DNA of 38,054 nucleotides from B4-G1 sp964393895 (GTDB lineage Bacteria > Chloroflexota > Anaerolineae > B4-G1). How positions within the stretch are numbered: position 1 is the stretch's first letter; every line of letters starts with the position of its first letter. Positions 15,342 to 24,491 of this stretch are shown here, one piece after another. The stretch is taken from NCBI GenBank assembly GCA_964393895.1, contig CAYMWP010000027.1, positions 1-38,054 of the forward strand, given 5' to 3'. Under the pieces are notes generated by a model. It saw nothing but the letters and a program-made list of their open reading frames with translations, had not been told where the DNA came from and ran no database searches. Position numbers and translations under genes: made by a program.

Positions 15342-17294
15342 TCACTCGGTTATGCGTTGCCAGGCCCGCCGCAGCGCCTCATAAGCGCGGCTGTTCCGCA
15401 GGCGGGCCTGCAACCCGGCTTGGGGAGGTGTTGCGATCGGGGGAGTGGGCGCTTCGAGGGCCTCCGGCGCGCGCTCGAGCCACTGGGCGGGCAGGTAGAG
15501 CTTGTGGCTGGCCTTGACTTCCTCCAGCGTGGTTTGCGCTTTCTCCAACAGGCGGCGACTCTCGATGTAGTCGCTCACCCGTCTGGCGACGTCGCCCAAT
15601 AATATCCGTTCCTCGTCAGTAAAACCACGCTCCTGGATGTACGAGATGTATATCCGGCCCACAACCTGGCCGCCGGCGTGTATCTCTTCCACGATCCGGC
15701 GCTGCGACTTTACTGCCTCGGCGGTTCCATAGATCTGCCCTTCGAGCTGGCAAGCGACTATGCACAGCTCGGCGTGTTGCATGACCGATGGGATGCGGCC
15801 GGCCAGCCAGCGTAGCAACTCGTGAACCTGTGGCCCCTCTTCTATCTTCCGGCCAACGTCGTTCAGACAGTCAATTTGCTGGCTCCGTTTGTCTAAAAGC
15901 GCCTCGGCTCGCTTCTGCGCGGTTATGTCGGTCGCCACGACGACCAGGTGAAGCGGATTTCCAATTTCGTCGTGGACGAGAAAGATGCTTTGAACAATAG
16001 GCGTGATTATGCCCTGGATCGAGAGGAGAGCCAGTTCACCCGTCCACTGACCTTCTCGCATAGCGATGGGAAATATCTCGTCTTGAATACGGCTTCGCAC
16101 ATAGTCTGGGTAGTAGGAGATGATGGGTTGGCCGATAATATTCTCTGGCTCGGCTTCGCCGAGGATGTCGCAAAGCGCGGAATTTACATAGATGATGCTG
16201 TGATCCTTCAGGGCCACCCAGCAGATGCCTTCGGAGGCCTGGGCGAGTTGGCGGAGTACGTTGGCTTCTTCGAGTAGATGACTGCTTCCGACGATGCTGG
16301 CGACCCGGCTGGTCAGATCCAAAAGCACGATCTCGTCCTCGCGAGTGAGTGTGTTGGCCGTATCGCTCAGTACGTCGAGCACGCCAAACACCCGGTTGCG
16401 TAGCTTCATAGGTACTGCCAACTCCCCTTTGGTATTGGGAAAATTGGGGTGGTGCATCCAATACGAGTTCTGGGATACGTCTGGGGCCAGGATGGATTTA
16501 CCGGTGATCGCCGCCGTACCGACGATGCCTTTGCCGTAAGGCAGTCTGCGACCGGCGCCTCTCACATCTTTTCCCTCGTGCGCGTAGCTCTTGACGAGCA
16601 CAACGGCGCTCAACTCTGGGACGTGGTGAAAGATTTGGACGTGGTAGTAGCCGAAACGTTCCTTGACGAGGGTGACGGCGCGCTGGTATAGCCCATCCAG
16701 AGTGGGAGAATCTCCGATTTCCTGAGCCAGTTCGTTGACGACCTGTATCTGAAATGCGCGGTGCTCGTACATTCCCTCCAGCTCGTGCTCTAGCACTTTG
16801 CGTTCAGAGATATCCCTGGTGATGGTAGCTATGCTGATAGGTTCTCCCGAACCGTCCAGCACGGGGAAAACGGTCAAGTGGGCGTCAAAGACTGCGCCGT
16901 CCTTGCGCTTCTGTTTGACCTCTCCGCTCCAGCCGTCCGTCGTGGCTTGGGGGAGCAGTTGCTCTGTAAGGATAGGAACTTGGTCTTGGGGCCACAGGCT
17001 CGCCAGCGGCAGGCCGTCCATCTCCTGGCTTTTATAGTCGTAGCCGAAACTATTGTAGCAGGCGCGGTTGCCATAAGTCTGGTAGCCGTTCAGGTCGCTG
17101 ATAGAGATGGCGTCCGGGGCATTCTCGACCAGGGTGTGGAAGATGCTCTGTTGCCTCCTGGCTTGCTCGCGCCTAGCCACATCCTCCATTGGGCGTTTCG
17201 GGGGTGTGAGCGTCTCTCCCTGGCTCGTTGGAAGGTCCGTCAACCCGGAAAACAGATCCTCGAGCTGTGCTCTGATTCTTTGGCTATCCAGCAT
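15342..17294 (-). CDS. PAS-GAF-PAS-GAF sensor protein without an output domain
   Basis: 650 residues, soluble. A PAS domain (about 50-165, ENAPDAISISDLNGYQTYGN to ITRDISERK) is followed by a GAF domain (about 185-340), a second PAS (about 345-470, ending VVATDITAQKRAEA) and a degenerate GAF-like region (about 480-600) flanked by coiled coils. No histidine kinase, GGDEF, EAL or HTH domain follows; the last 60 residues are a Pro-rich segment and a basic helix. It must act by binding a partner. Its ATG at 17294 lies inside the end of the ParA-like gene (11-base overlap), so the two are co-translated. The ligands are unknown. Confidence 0.8.
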   Translation of the reverse strand: MLDSQRIRAQLEDLFSGLTDLPTSQGETLTPPKRPMEDVARREQARRQQSIFHTLVENAPDAISISDLNGYQTYGNRACYNSFGYDYKSQEMDGLPLASLWPQDQVPILTEQLLPQATTDGWSGEVKQKRKDGAVFDAHLTVFPVLDGSGEPISIATITRDISERKVLEHELEGMYEHRAFQIQVVNELAQEIGDSPTLDGLYQRAVTLVKERFGYYHVQIFHHVPELSAVVLVKSYAHEGKDVRGAGRRLPYGKGIVGTAAITGKSILAPDVSQNSYWMHHPNFPNTKGELAVPMKLRNRVFGVLDVLSDTANTLTREDEIVLLDLTSRVASIVGSSHLLEEANVLRQLAQASEGICWVALKDHSIIYVNSALCDILGEAEPENIIGQPIISYYPDYVRSRIQDEIFPIAMREGQWTGELALLSIQGIITPIVQSIFLVHDEIGNPLHLVVVATDITAQKRAEALLDKRSQQIDCLNDVGRKIEEGPQVHELLRWLAGRIPSVMQHAELCIVACQLEGQIYGTAEAVKSQRRIVEEIHAGGQVVGRIYISYIQERGFTDEERILLGDVARRVSDYIESRRLLEKAQTTLEEVKASHKLYLPAQWLERAPEALEAPTPPIATPPQAGLQARLRNSRAYEALRRAWQRITE

Positions 17295-18048
17295 GGTTCA
17301 TCAGTTCCTTGGCGAGCGCGCGGTACTGTCGAGCGCCCCTGGTATTGGGTTCGTAGAGCGTGATCGGCTGGCCAAAGACCGGGCTTTCTTTCAACTTGGT
17401 GTCAACTTCGATGATGGTGTCAAAGAGAACCTGGTCCATCCCCTGCTGCATTTGATCGAGTATGAGTTGGCAAATCCTATTGCGCCGGTCGTACATCGTC
17501 ACCAGCACCTGGTAGTCCAGCCGGGGGTTGGTTCTCTCGCGCACCAGCGTCGCCAGCTCTATCGTCTGCCGCAACGAGTGTACAGCGTAATACTCGCACT
17601 GGACGGGGATGATGAGCAGGTCGGCCGCGGTCAGGGCGTTCAGGGTCAGCGTGCCAAAAGAAGGGGGGCAGTCTATCAGTACAAAGTCGTAGAAATCCCC
17701 TTCCATGGCATCCAGTCCGCGCTTCAAGTAGAACTCATAGTTCGGTCTCCCGTAGAGGACCTTGTCGAGGACGGCCAGCCCGCGCTTGGCAGGGATGATG
17801 TCCAGCCCAAACGTCTCACTCTCGCGACTGACGCTCACCAAGGATGTGTTGCCCAGCAAGGCATCGTCCAGTGTGTAGCGCAGTTCCTCTGGCTTTAGCC
17901 CCAGCGAGAGAGTGAGGTTGGTTTGGGGATCCATATCTATGAGCAGTACGATTTGTCCCATCTCGGCCAGGCAGGCCCCCAAAGAGAGACAGGTGGTGGT
18001 CTTGGCCACTCCGCCTTTTTGGTTACTGATAGCGATGGTTCTAGTCAT
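17284..18048 (-). CDS. ParA/Soj-like deviant Walker ATPase
   Basis: 254 residues. The deviant Walker A motif KGGVAKTTT at 11-19 has the signature lysine K11, followed by the Walker A' DMDPQTNLT and Walker B FVLIDCPPS motifs. ParA proteins form ATP dimers on DNA or membrane and position chromosomes, plasmids or protein complexes. The usual parB gene and parS sites are not seen here; the downstream partner is a PAS/GAF sensor, which suggests that this ATPase positions or is switched by that protein instead of DNA. I chose the ATG at 18048 over the GTG at 18069 because the protein then starts just before the first strand. The residue after the Walker A glycine (GVAK) matches orphan ParA proteins as well as Soj. 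Confidence 0.85.
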   Translation of the reverse strand: MTRTIAISNQKGGVAKTTTCLSLGACLAEMGQIVLLIDMDPQTNLTLSLGLKPEELRYTLDDALLGNTSLVSVSRESETFGLDIIPAKRGLAVLDKVLYGRPNYEFYLKRGLDAMEGDFYDFVLIDCPPSFGTLTLNALTAADLLIIPVQCEYYAVHSLRQTIELATLVRERTNPRLDYQVLVTMYDRRNRICQLILDQMQQGMDQVLFDTIIEVDTKLKESPVFGQPITLYEPNTRGARQYRALAKELMNHAG

Positions 18049-18109
18049 AGTTGCACTCTTTCGGAACACGGATTGGAGAATTTATCCGATGATCCTCCCG
18101 TCATTGTTC

Positions 18110-19936
18110 TCACGGACAGGTCTGGTAATCCGCTCCGAGGATCAGGCGGAAGCCCAATTCGGAGGGGCCGTCTGGCTGGCGGATGACGCGGTCATCTGGA
18201 ATCTGGAACATCTGTTGCAAATACCCCGCGCCGGTACCCTTGACGCGCTCGCCAAAGATGATCAGTTGGGTCTCGGCATAGTCTCTCCGCTCCGATTCTC
18301 CGGCCACGGCCGGGAATCCGGCCCGGTAGAGCCTGTCCACGGCCAATAGGCCCCAATCTGGGTTGGAGGTTCCGTTCCACACCTCGACCAACTCATAAGT
18401 GCGGCCCATGCGCGCCTCTGGAATGGGGGCCATGGCCTCCGTTAACATGGGCTGGATATCTTCCCAGCGAGGAAGAAAGACGGCTCCTCCATGGGGCGTG
18501 GTCCACGGTGTCACCATTCCCACGCCGATGTTGTAAAAGCGTACGTTCTGGTCTTTTAGCGCGAGCGCCGTCTGCGCCAGGTCCAGAACGTCGGCGAACG
18601 TCAGGTCCGTCTCCACCATGTCCTGCCCCTGCTTCCACAGGGCGGGCACTTGGGTGAGCATGCCCACGTCGCGCGCTTCGCGCCAGATAGCCTGGAGGAC
18701 TTGTTGCTGGCGGCGCTCGCGGGAAAAGACGCTGGTCGTCTTGCGCGAGCGGGCGTACCAAAGGGCGGTCTCCCCGTCCATGTGGTGCATTCCAGGTCCC
18801 ATAGCCAGGATGGGATACTCCCCGTTCTCGTCGGGGTAGGGCCAGTGGTCGCTGAGGGGGCAATGAACGGGTATATCTATCCCGCCTATTGTGTTCACGA
18901 TCCCGATCAGCCCGTCAAAGTTGGTGCGGGCGTAATAGTCCACCCGAATGCCCAGGTTGTAGAGCAGGGTGTCGCGGACCAGAGCCGGACCTCCTCCCTC
19001 GTAATCATAAGCCTCACCATAGAAATCGGCAAAGTTGATGCGGCTCATCCAAAAGCCAGGGATGTAGAGGTATATATCGCGCGGCACCGAGATCACAGAG
19101 ACAGAGCCTCGGTCGCGCTGGATGGAGACGATTTGGACGACGTCGGTGTGCCACTCCGACCAGTCCTCCCGCTGGTCGCTGCCCAGGACGACGACGTTGA
19201 TGGTACCGGCGGCTACGGGCACGGGCTGGACGGGAGTGGGGATAGGGAGCGTGTAGGAAACCATGGCAGAGGCCACGGCTATGGCCTCCGAGCTCATCGT
19301 GGGGAAGGGGGACGGGACGACGAAGGAATCATCCGGCGGGAGAGGCGTTGGGGTAGGGATGGGGGTAGATGTCGGCGCCGGCGTCGCAGAGGAAGTGAGA
19401 GATGCCTCCGGCGGCGTGGGTGAGCGGGCAGAGTCGGCAGGGGTGGCCGAGGGGAGGAGCATAGGGAGCGACGTAGGCGTGGGAGGATTCGGAGTCGAGG
19501 CCATTGCCGCTTGAGCCCGACTCGTCATCTGTAAGGATGGGCTGAGCGCCCATCCGAGCAGCGCGGTCGTTGCCAGGCACATTGCCAATAGCGTCATCCC
19601 GACCTGGTATATCGCCCAGCGACGCCTGGGGAGACGTTTCTGGGGAGCGGGCCCGTTCTCTCCAGGGGTTGCCTCTTGGGGAGAGATAGACGCTCGCCTC
19701 CAGGCCCACTGCAATGCTGTGTAGGTGCGGGGGTTCTGCGGGTGAGCCTTCAGCGCCCGGGCAGCGTAGGCGATGCTATCCTGGGGCGCATCGGCCAGGT
19801 AGCCGAGCCACGTCAGCGCGGTACCGTTGGTCGGCTCCTGGCGCAGCACAGACTGAAAGGCAGCTTGAGCCTCGTCTCTCCGCCCGGCATGGGCAGACCT
19901 CATGCCTTTCCACAGCATCTCTGTAGTTGACATCAT
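18110..19936 (-). CDS. LytR-CpsA-Psr (LCP) family cell-wall ligase with N-terminal TPR-like segment
   Basis: About 608 residues. A cytoplasmic TPR-like helical part (about 1-80, with AHAGRRDEAQAAFQSVLRQEP) precedes a membrane helix (about 105-130) and a long Ser/Thr/Pro linker. The LCP domain runs from about 245 to 440: VVVLGSDQR, SVPRDIYLYIP, a GGIDIPV segment and LWYARSRKTTS with the RxxRQQQV motif. A LytR_C domain closes the protein (about 510-600, YELVEVWNGT). LCP enzymes transfer glycans from polyprenyl-phosphate to peptidoglycan outside the membrane. The start is uncertain: ATG at 19936 (followed by a second ATG) lacks a clear ribosome binding site, and an ATG at 19999 is the alternative. 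The glycosyltransferases at 108-3854 could supply its substrate, but that is speculative. Confidence 0.85.
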   Translation of the reverse strand: MMSTTEMLWKGMRSAHAGRRDEAQAAFQSVLRQEPTNGTALTWLGYLADAPQDSIAYAARALKAHPQNPRTYTALQWAWRRASISPQEATPGENGPAPQKRLPRRRWAIYQVGMTLLAMCLATTALLGWALSPSLQMTSRAQAAMASTPNPPTPTSLPMLLPSATPADSARSPTPPEASLTSSATPAPTSTPIPTPTPLPPDDSFVVPSPFPTMSSEAIAVASAMVSYTLPIPTPVQPVPVAAGTINVVVLGSDQREDWSEWHTDVVQIVSIQRDRGSVSVISVPRDIYLYIPGFWMSRINFADFYGEAYDYEGGGPALVRDTLLYNLGIRVDYYARTNFDGLIGIVNTIGGIDIPVHCPLSDHWPYPDENGEYPILAMGPGMHHMDGETALWYARSRKTTSVFSRERRQQQVLQAIWREARDVGMLTQVPALWKQGQDMVETDLTFADVLDLAQTALALKDQNVRFYNIGVGMVTPWTTPHGGAVFLPRWEDIQPMLTEAMAPIPEARMGRTYELVEVWNGTSNPDWGLLAVDRLYRAGFPAVAGESERRDYAETQLIIFGERVKGTGAGYLQQMFQIPDDRVIRQPDGPSELGFRLILGADYQTCP

Positions 19937-20007
19937 ATTTACGTCCAGGTTAGGAGAACATGGCTGCTTTGATCGTTCAAGTTCTCTGGGATTTCGCATG
20001 GTGCTCG

Positions 20008-20091
20008 GCTCGGATTGTCAAATCCGAGCTACATTTGGAGGGCAAGATACGCTGAGCTGAACCCACCAAATACGGGGATTTGACAATCCCC
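20008..20091. repeat. Pair of opposed REP-like palindromes between divergent genes
   Basis: 20008-20029 has 9-bp arms (GCTCGGATT / AATCCGAGC) around GTCA; 20074-20091 has 7-bp arms (GGGGATT / AATCCCC) around TGAC. The cores GGATTGTCAAATCC and GGATTTGACAATCC are reverse complements of each other, so the pair is itself an inverted repeat 44 bases apart. Placed between divergent genes, it cannot be a shared terminator and looks like a REP doublet. Confidence 0.7.
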
Positions 20092-20215
20092 TTGGAGCAG
20101 GGCAAAGTCAGAGATCCTCATTCCAAAGGGCTTGTTTTGTTTCTATTGTACTGCGATTCGGGGAGCAATGATGTTACGACAGGGTTACGGGGCAGTTACG
20201 ACCACGGGCGAGCGG

Positions 20216-20245
20216 TTGACAATCCTTTCCAACTTGTGCTACAAT
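20216..20245 (+). promoter_or_regulatory. Sigma-70 type promoter of the sensor kinase gene
   Basis: A perfect TTGACA at 20216-20221 and TACAAT at 20240-20245 with an 18-base spacer. The transcript would start near 20252, leaving a leader of about 100 bases before the GTG start. Confidence 0.65.
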
Positions 20246-20350
20246 AGCATCAAAAGCTCCACGTTGGATTTGATCCACAGCGCCACATTACAGTGGACTG
20301 AGAGAAGAATGGGGCAACTGCTCATCGGGAGGGCGGTGTGAGGTAGCAAT

Positions 20351-23300
20351 GTGAGAAATGTGAACATTCCCAACCCCCAACGGTCCCAATTCAGGCTGCG
20401 CCTGCGGGGTTGGGTCGTCGCGGCTGCGTTGGTTGTAGCAGCGATCTTTATGGCCCTGACCGCCTTCCTGGCCTGGCGTACGACCCAGGTTCCTTTCCTG
20501 GGGTTGTTCGCCGAACCTACTCTGATAGCTAACGGGGCGGGAGACCAGGCATGGCACGGCTATGCCGCCGGTATCCAACAACACGACCACCTGGTCGCGC
20601 TGGATGGTCAGGCGCTAAAAGACCCCACCGCGTTGACGCGCGCACTTTCCAATTACGAGCCTGGCGACGTGGTCACATTGCTGGCAGTGAGTGAGGATGG
20701 CGCACAGCGCCAGGTTTCGGTGAGCCTCGCGCCCATGCCCGTCGAGGCATTGGGGCTATTCTTTTATCTGCCCTACGTCATGGGGCTGATCTACCTGGGG
20801 CTCGGCGCGTGGGTCTTTGTGAAGCGGCGGCGTGAATCGGCCGGGCTGGTGTTTGGACTGCTGTGCGCGGTGATCGCTCTGAGCCTGGGGCTGTTGTTCG
20901 ACCTCTACACTACCCATCGCCTCCACCGCATCTGGATCGTCGCTCTCTCTTTGGCCGGCAGCTTTTTGACTCACCTGGCGCTGATCTTTCCTCAACGAGC
21001 GCGCTTCCTCGACCGCGTTCCAACCCTCCGTTATCTGGTTTACGTGCCGGGCGTGATTGTCGCTGTCGCCAATCAGTTCACCATCGTGGATTTCGGAGCG
21101 CCCCGCGCCTACTTTGACACCTGGTTGGCGGCCTACATCCTCGTGGGCCTGAGCGCGATAGCGTTTTTTGCGATGATGCTCTACCAGAGCCGTCACTCTC
21201 GCTCCCCCATTGCCCAGGCGCAAGCGCGCGCCATCTTGTGGGGCAGCCTGCTGGCCTTTGGCCCACTCGCGCTTTGGCTCATCACCTACAGATTCACCTG
21301 GTTGGCCCTGCCTCCGGCATTGACTCTACCATGGCTGATCCTGTTTCCGATTTCCATCGCTTATGCCATCCTGCGCTACCAACTGCTAGATATCAACCTG
21401 GTGATCAGCCGCGGCGTCGCCTACACACTATTGAGCACCGGAGTAGTGGGCGCATATCTTCTCGCTCTCTACCTGATCGGTCTCCTGTCTGGCGTAACTC
21501 TGCAGGCCAACCACCCCGCCGCCCTGGGCGCCCTTGTTCTCTCGCTGGCACTGCTCCTCAATCCGGCGCGCGTACGGTTGCAGCGCGTGGTGGATCGAGT
21601 CTTTCTGCGCGAAGCGGTTGATCACAACCAGATCACGCGCCGCTTTGGCAACCGGTTGACCGAGAGTGTGGGAGTGCAATCGGTTCTGAACGCTCTGGAG
21701 GAGGCGTTAGAGACAGGATGGCACGTGCAGTTCTCGGCGCTGTTTCTGTATGACCAGCAATGCGCCTGTTACACTCCCTATGCTATCGGGAGCAGTTCAA
21801 ATCCATCCGTCACCTTCGATCCAGAGGGACCCCTGGCTCAACAGATGCTTCAAAAGCGTGAAAGCGTCTACTTGTACCAGGATCGCCCCCTGCCAGACCA
21901 TCTGCTGCCCGAGAGCAAAGCATTGGAGGCTTGGCGTTCCTCTCTCTTCATCCCTGTTCCAGGGCACGGCTGGCTGACTCTGGGACCCAAGCGCGCTGGT
22001 ACGTCCTTCTCCTCGGAAGACTTGGCCGCACTGGAATCGCTCGCCTCGCAAACGGCGGTGGCTCTGGAAAAGGCCCGCCTCTTTGGCGACCTGGAACGAC
22101 GGATAACAGAGGTAGATGCGCTGCGCTGGGTTGGGCAAGCGGTCAATTTCTCCATGGATGTGGATGATCTGATGGAGTTGGTCTATGCGCAGACCAGCCG
22201 CGTGCTCGACACTGGCAACTTTTATGTCGCGTTATACAATCAAGAGAAGGAAACCCTATCGTTCGCCTTTTACGTCGAGGAAGGTGAACGATTGTACAAG
22301 GAGGACGAATGGCCGGTCGAGACTGGACTGACCGGCGAAATAATCCGCACCGGGCGCCCCATAGTGACGGACGACTATCTCCAGGAATGTCAGCGCCGGG
22401 GAGTCGAATCGGGAGGCAAGCCTGGGCGGGCTTGGATGGGAGCGCCGCTAAGCGCCGGTGATCGGATAATCGGCGCGATGAGCGTCTCCAGCTTTGCCCC
22501 CTCCGTAAAGTATTCCGACGAACAGCTCCAGTTCTTTTCCGCCATCGCCGATCAGGCGGCCGCCATCCTGGACAAGGCGCGCCTCTATCGGGAGATGGAG
22601 GAACGAGCCAGGCAATTGGCCGCTCTCAACGAGGTCGGGAGCATGATCACCTCGACCCTGGATCTGCAGGCAGTGCTGAGACTGATCATGGACAAAGCGG
22701 TCGAACTTCTCCTGGCCGAGGCCGGATCGCTGGTATTGGTGGACCGGGAAACCGACGAACTGATTTTCGAGGTGACTACCGGGTCGGGCTCCGCCGATTT
22801 GGCAGGCACTCGCCTCCCTGCCGACACCGGAGTTTTGGGCGCAGTGGCCCAAAGCGGCAAATCGGTCATCATCAGAGATGCGCAGAGCGACCAACGCTGG
22901 TATCAGGACCTCGACGCCGAATTTGTCACCCATTCCATCATCGCCGTGCCTATGGTCAGCCGCGGGCGCGTCATAGGCGTGATCGAACTGCTCAACCGGC
23001 GCGACGGCGTGCCTTTCGACGACGACGACGAGCGGCTGTTGACCGCCTTTGCCGCCAACGCCGCAGTCTCCATCGAGAACGCCAGGTTGTTTACCCAAAC
23101 CGATCAGGCTCTCGAAGCGCGGGTGGAAGAACTTTCCATGATGCAGCGCATTGACCGGGAACTCAACGCTACCCTGGACTATGACCGGGTGATGAGTCTG
23201 ACGCTAGACTGGGCATTACGGACGACGTGGGCCGACGTGGGCCTGGTGGCCGTCGTCGTGGAGAGCGACGATGGCGCGCGCGGCCTGCGCTTTCTGGCCA

Positions 23301-24340
23301 ACCGTGGCTACCCGGATCAATTCTTTGCCGAGCACAAAGATAAACTATGGCCTTTGGACCAGGGAATCACCGGTCGAGTGGTGAGAACCGGTAGGCCAGA
23401 ACTGGTAGAGGACGTCAGAAGCGACCTCGACTATACGCCGGTTGCGCCGGGCCTGGCGGCCCAATTGACAGTACCCATCAGGCGAGAAGAGCAGATCATC
23501 GGCGTCATCACTCTGGAATCCTCTCAGCATGGTCTCTTTGACCACGAAGCGCTGGATTTTGCCATTCGCCTGGCCGATCACGCAGCTATCGCCATCGAGA
23601 ATGCTCGTCTCTTTGAACAGGTGCGCCGTGCCAACGACGCCAAGACCGAGTTCGTCTCCTTCGTCTCCCACGAACTCAAACAGCCCATGACCTCGATGAA
23701 AGGGTACATTGATCTGTTGGACAAAGAGGTCGCAGGCGAGTTGAACGACGCCCAGCGCAATTTCGTCGCCACCGTGCGCTCGAACGTGGAGCGTATGAAT
23801 ACGCTGGTCAGCGGCCTGCTGGACATCTCGCGCATCGAGAGCGGCCGCATAAAGATAAACCTGGCGGACGTGTCCATTGAGCAAATGGTCGAGGAATCGT
23901 TGCGCACGATCCGAGGGCAAGTCGAAGCCAAGGGCCAATCGCTAGAAGTGAATATCTCGCCCAACTTGCCGCCCGTCAGAGGGGATCGGGACCGACTGGT
24001 GCAGGTTCTGACCAACCTGTTGAGCAACGCCCACAAGTACACGCCGGCCGGGGGCCAGATCACGCTGCTCGCTCAAGAGTGGCTCGAGGGGGATACCGAG
24101 GGAGAATTCGTGCTGTGTTCTGTCACCGACACCGGCATAGGGATGTCGCCCGAGGACCAAGAGAAACTCTTTACCAAGTACTTTCGCTCAGAGTCGCCCG
24201 CCGTGCGCAACGAGTCTGGGACGGGGCTAGGGCTGGTCATCACCAAGAGCTTGGTGGAACTACAGGGCGGCGAGATTTGGGTCGAAAGTAGAGTGGGCCA
24301 GGGCAGCACCTTTGCTTTCACCGTCCCGGTAGCGGGATAA
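20351..24340 (+). CDS. Large orphan sensor histidine kinase: PDZ-like, membrane bundle, four GAF domains, HisKA, HATPase
   Basis: 1329 residues. A first membrane helix is followed by an extracytoplasmic PDZ-like module (about 65-130, including HDHLVALDGQALKDP), then about eight helices to residue 420. Four GAF or GAF-like domains follow (about 430-575, 590-745, 760-910, 925-1085). HisKA holds the phosphoacceptor His1107 in FVSHELKQPMTSMKG. The ATPase domain has NLLSNAHKYTP (N box), DTGIGM (G1) and GTGLGL (G2). It should autophosphorylate and pass phosphate to a response regulator, but no receiver gene lies in the window. The start is GTG at 20351, with GAGG seven bases upstream; a GTG three codons later is also possible. 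The integral bundle resembles 7TM-type sensor regions found before GAF arrays in Chloroflexota. Confidence 0.9.
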   Translation: MRNVNIPNPQRSQFRLRLRGWVVAAALVVAAIFMALTAFLAWRTTQVPFLGLFAEPTLIANGAGDQAWHGYAAGIQQHDHLVALDGQALKDPTALTRALSNYEPGDVVTLLAVSEDGAQRQVSVSLAPMPVEALGLFFYLPYVMGLIYLGLGAWVFVKRRRESAGLVFGLLCAVIALSLGLLFDLYTTHRLHRIWIVALSLAGSFLTHLALIFPQRARFLDRVPTLRYLVYVPGVIVAVANQFTIVDFGAPRAYFDTWLAAYILVGLSAIAFFAMMLYQSRHSRSPIAQAQARAILWGSLLAFGPLALWLITYRFTWLALPPALTLPWLILFPISIAYAILRYQLLDINLVISRGVAYTLLSTGVVGAYLLALYLIGLLSGVTLQANHPAALGALVLSLALLLNPARVRLQRVVDRVFLREAVDHNQITRRFGNRLTESVGVQSVLNALEEALETGWHVQFSALFLYDQQCACYTPYAIGSSSNPSVTFDPEGPLAQQMLQKRESVYLYQDRPLPDHLLPESKALEAWRSSLFIPVPGHGWLTLGPKRAGTSFSSEDLAALESLASQTAVALEKARLFGDLERRITEVDALRWVGQAVNFSMDVDDLMELVYAQTSRVLDTGNFYVALYNQEKETLSFAFYVEEGERLYKEDEWPVETGLTGEIIRTGRPIVTDDYLQECQRRGVESGGKPGRAWMGAPLSAGDRIIGAMSVSSFAPSVKYSDEQLQFFSAIADQAAAILDKARLYREMEERARQLAALNEVGSMITSTLDLQAVLRLIMDKAVELLLAEAGSLVLVDRETDELIFEVTTGSGSADLAGTRLPADTGVLGAVAQSGKSVIIRDAQSDQRWYQDLDAEFVTHSIIAVPMVSRGRVIGVIELLNRRDGVPFDDDDERLLTAFAANAAVSIENARLFTQTDQALEARVEELSMMQRIDRELNATLDYDRVMSLTLDWALRTTWADVGLVAVVVESDDGARGLRFLANRGYPDQFFAEHKDKLWPLDQGITGRVVRTGRPELVEDVRSDLDYTPVAPGLAAQLTVPIRREEQIIGVITLESSQHGLFDHEALDFAIRLADHAAIAIENARLFEQVRRANDAKTEFVSFVSHELKQPMTSMKGYIDLLDKEVAGELNDAQRNFVATVRSNVERMNTLVSGLLDISRIESGRIKINLADVSIEQMVEESLRTIRGQVEAKGQSLEVNISPNLPPVRGDRDRLVQVLTNLLSNAHKYTPAGGQITLLAQEWLEGDTEGEFVLCSVTDTGIGMSPEDQEKLFTKYFRSESPAVRNESGTGLGLVITKSLVELQGGEIWVESRVGQGSTFAFTVPVAG

Positions 24341-24491
24341 GATTGGGGTGTGTTTCAGACGAAGGGATCAAAAGCATTATAATCGGCGTCCAGAACTCGC
24401 AAAGCTCCTCGTTCATCTTTTCACCTCCACGTGTGAGAGTTCCCAACAGGCATTGACCCACATAGCGACGCTGACAAACCACACATTCCGC
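24341..24491. other. Convergent gap with no recognised element
   Basis: This 151-base stretch separates the 3' ends of the sensor kinase and DUF58 genes. I see no hairpin with a T-run on either strand and no coding sequence. The TATAAT at about 24378 has no matching -35 box or gene. Confidence 0.4.
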
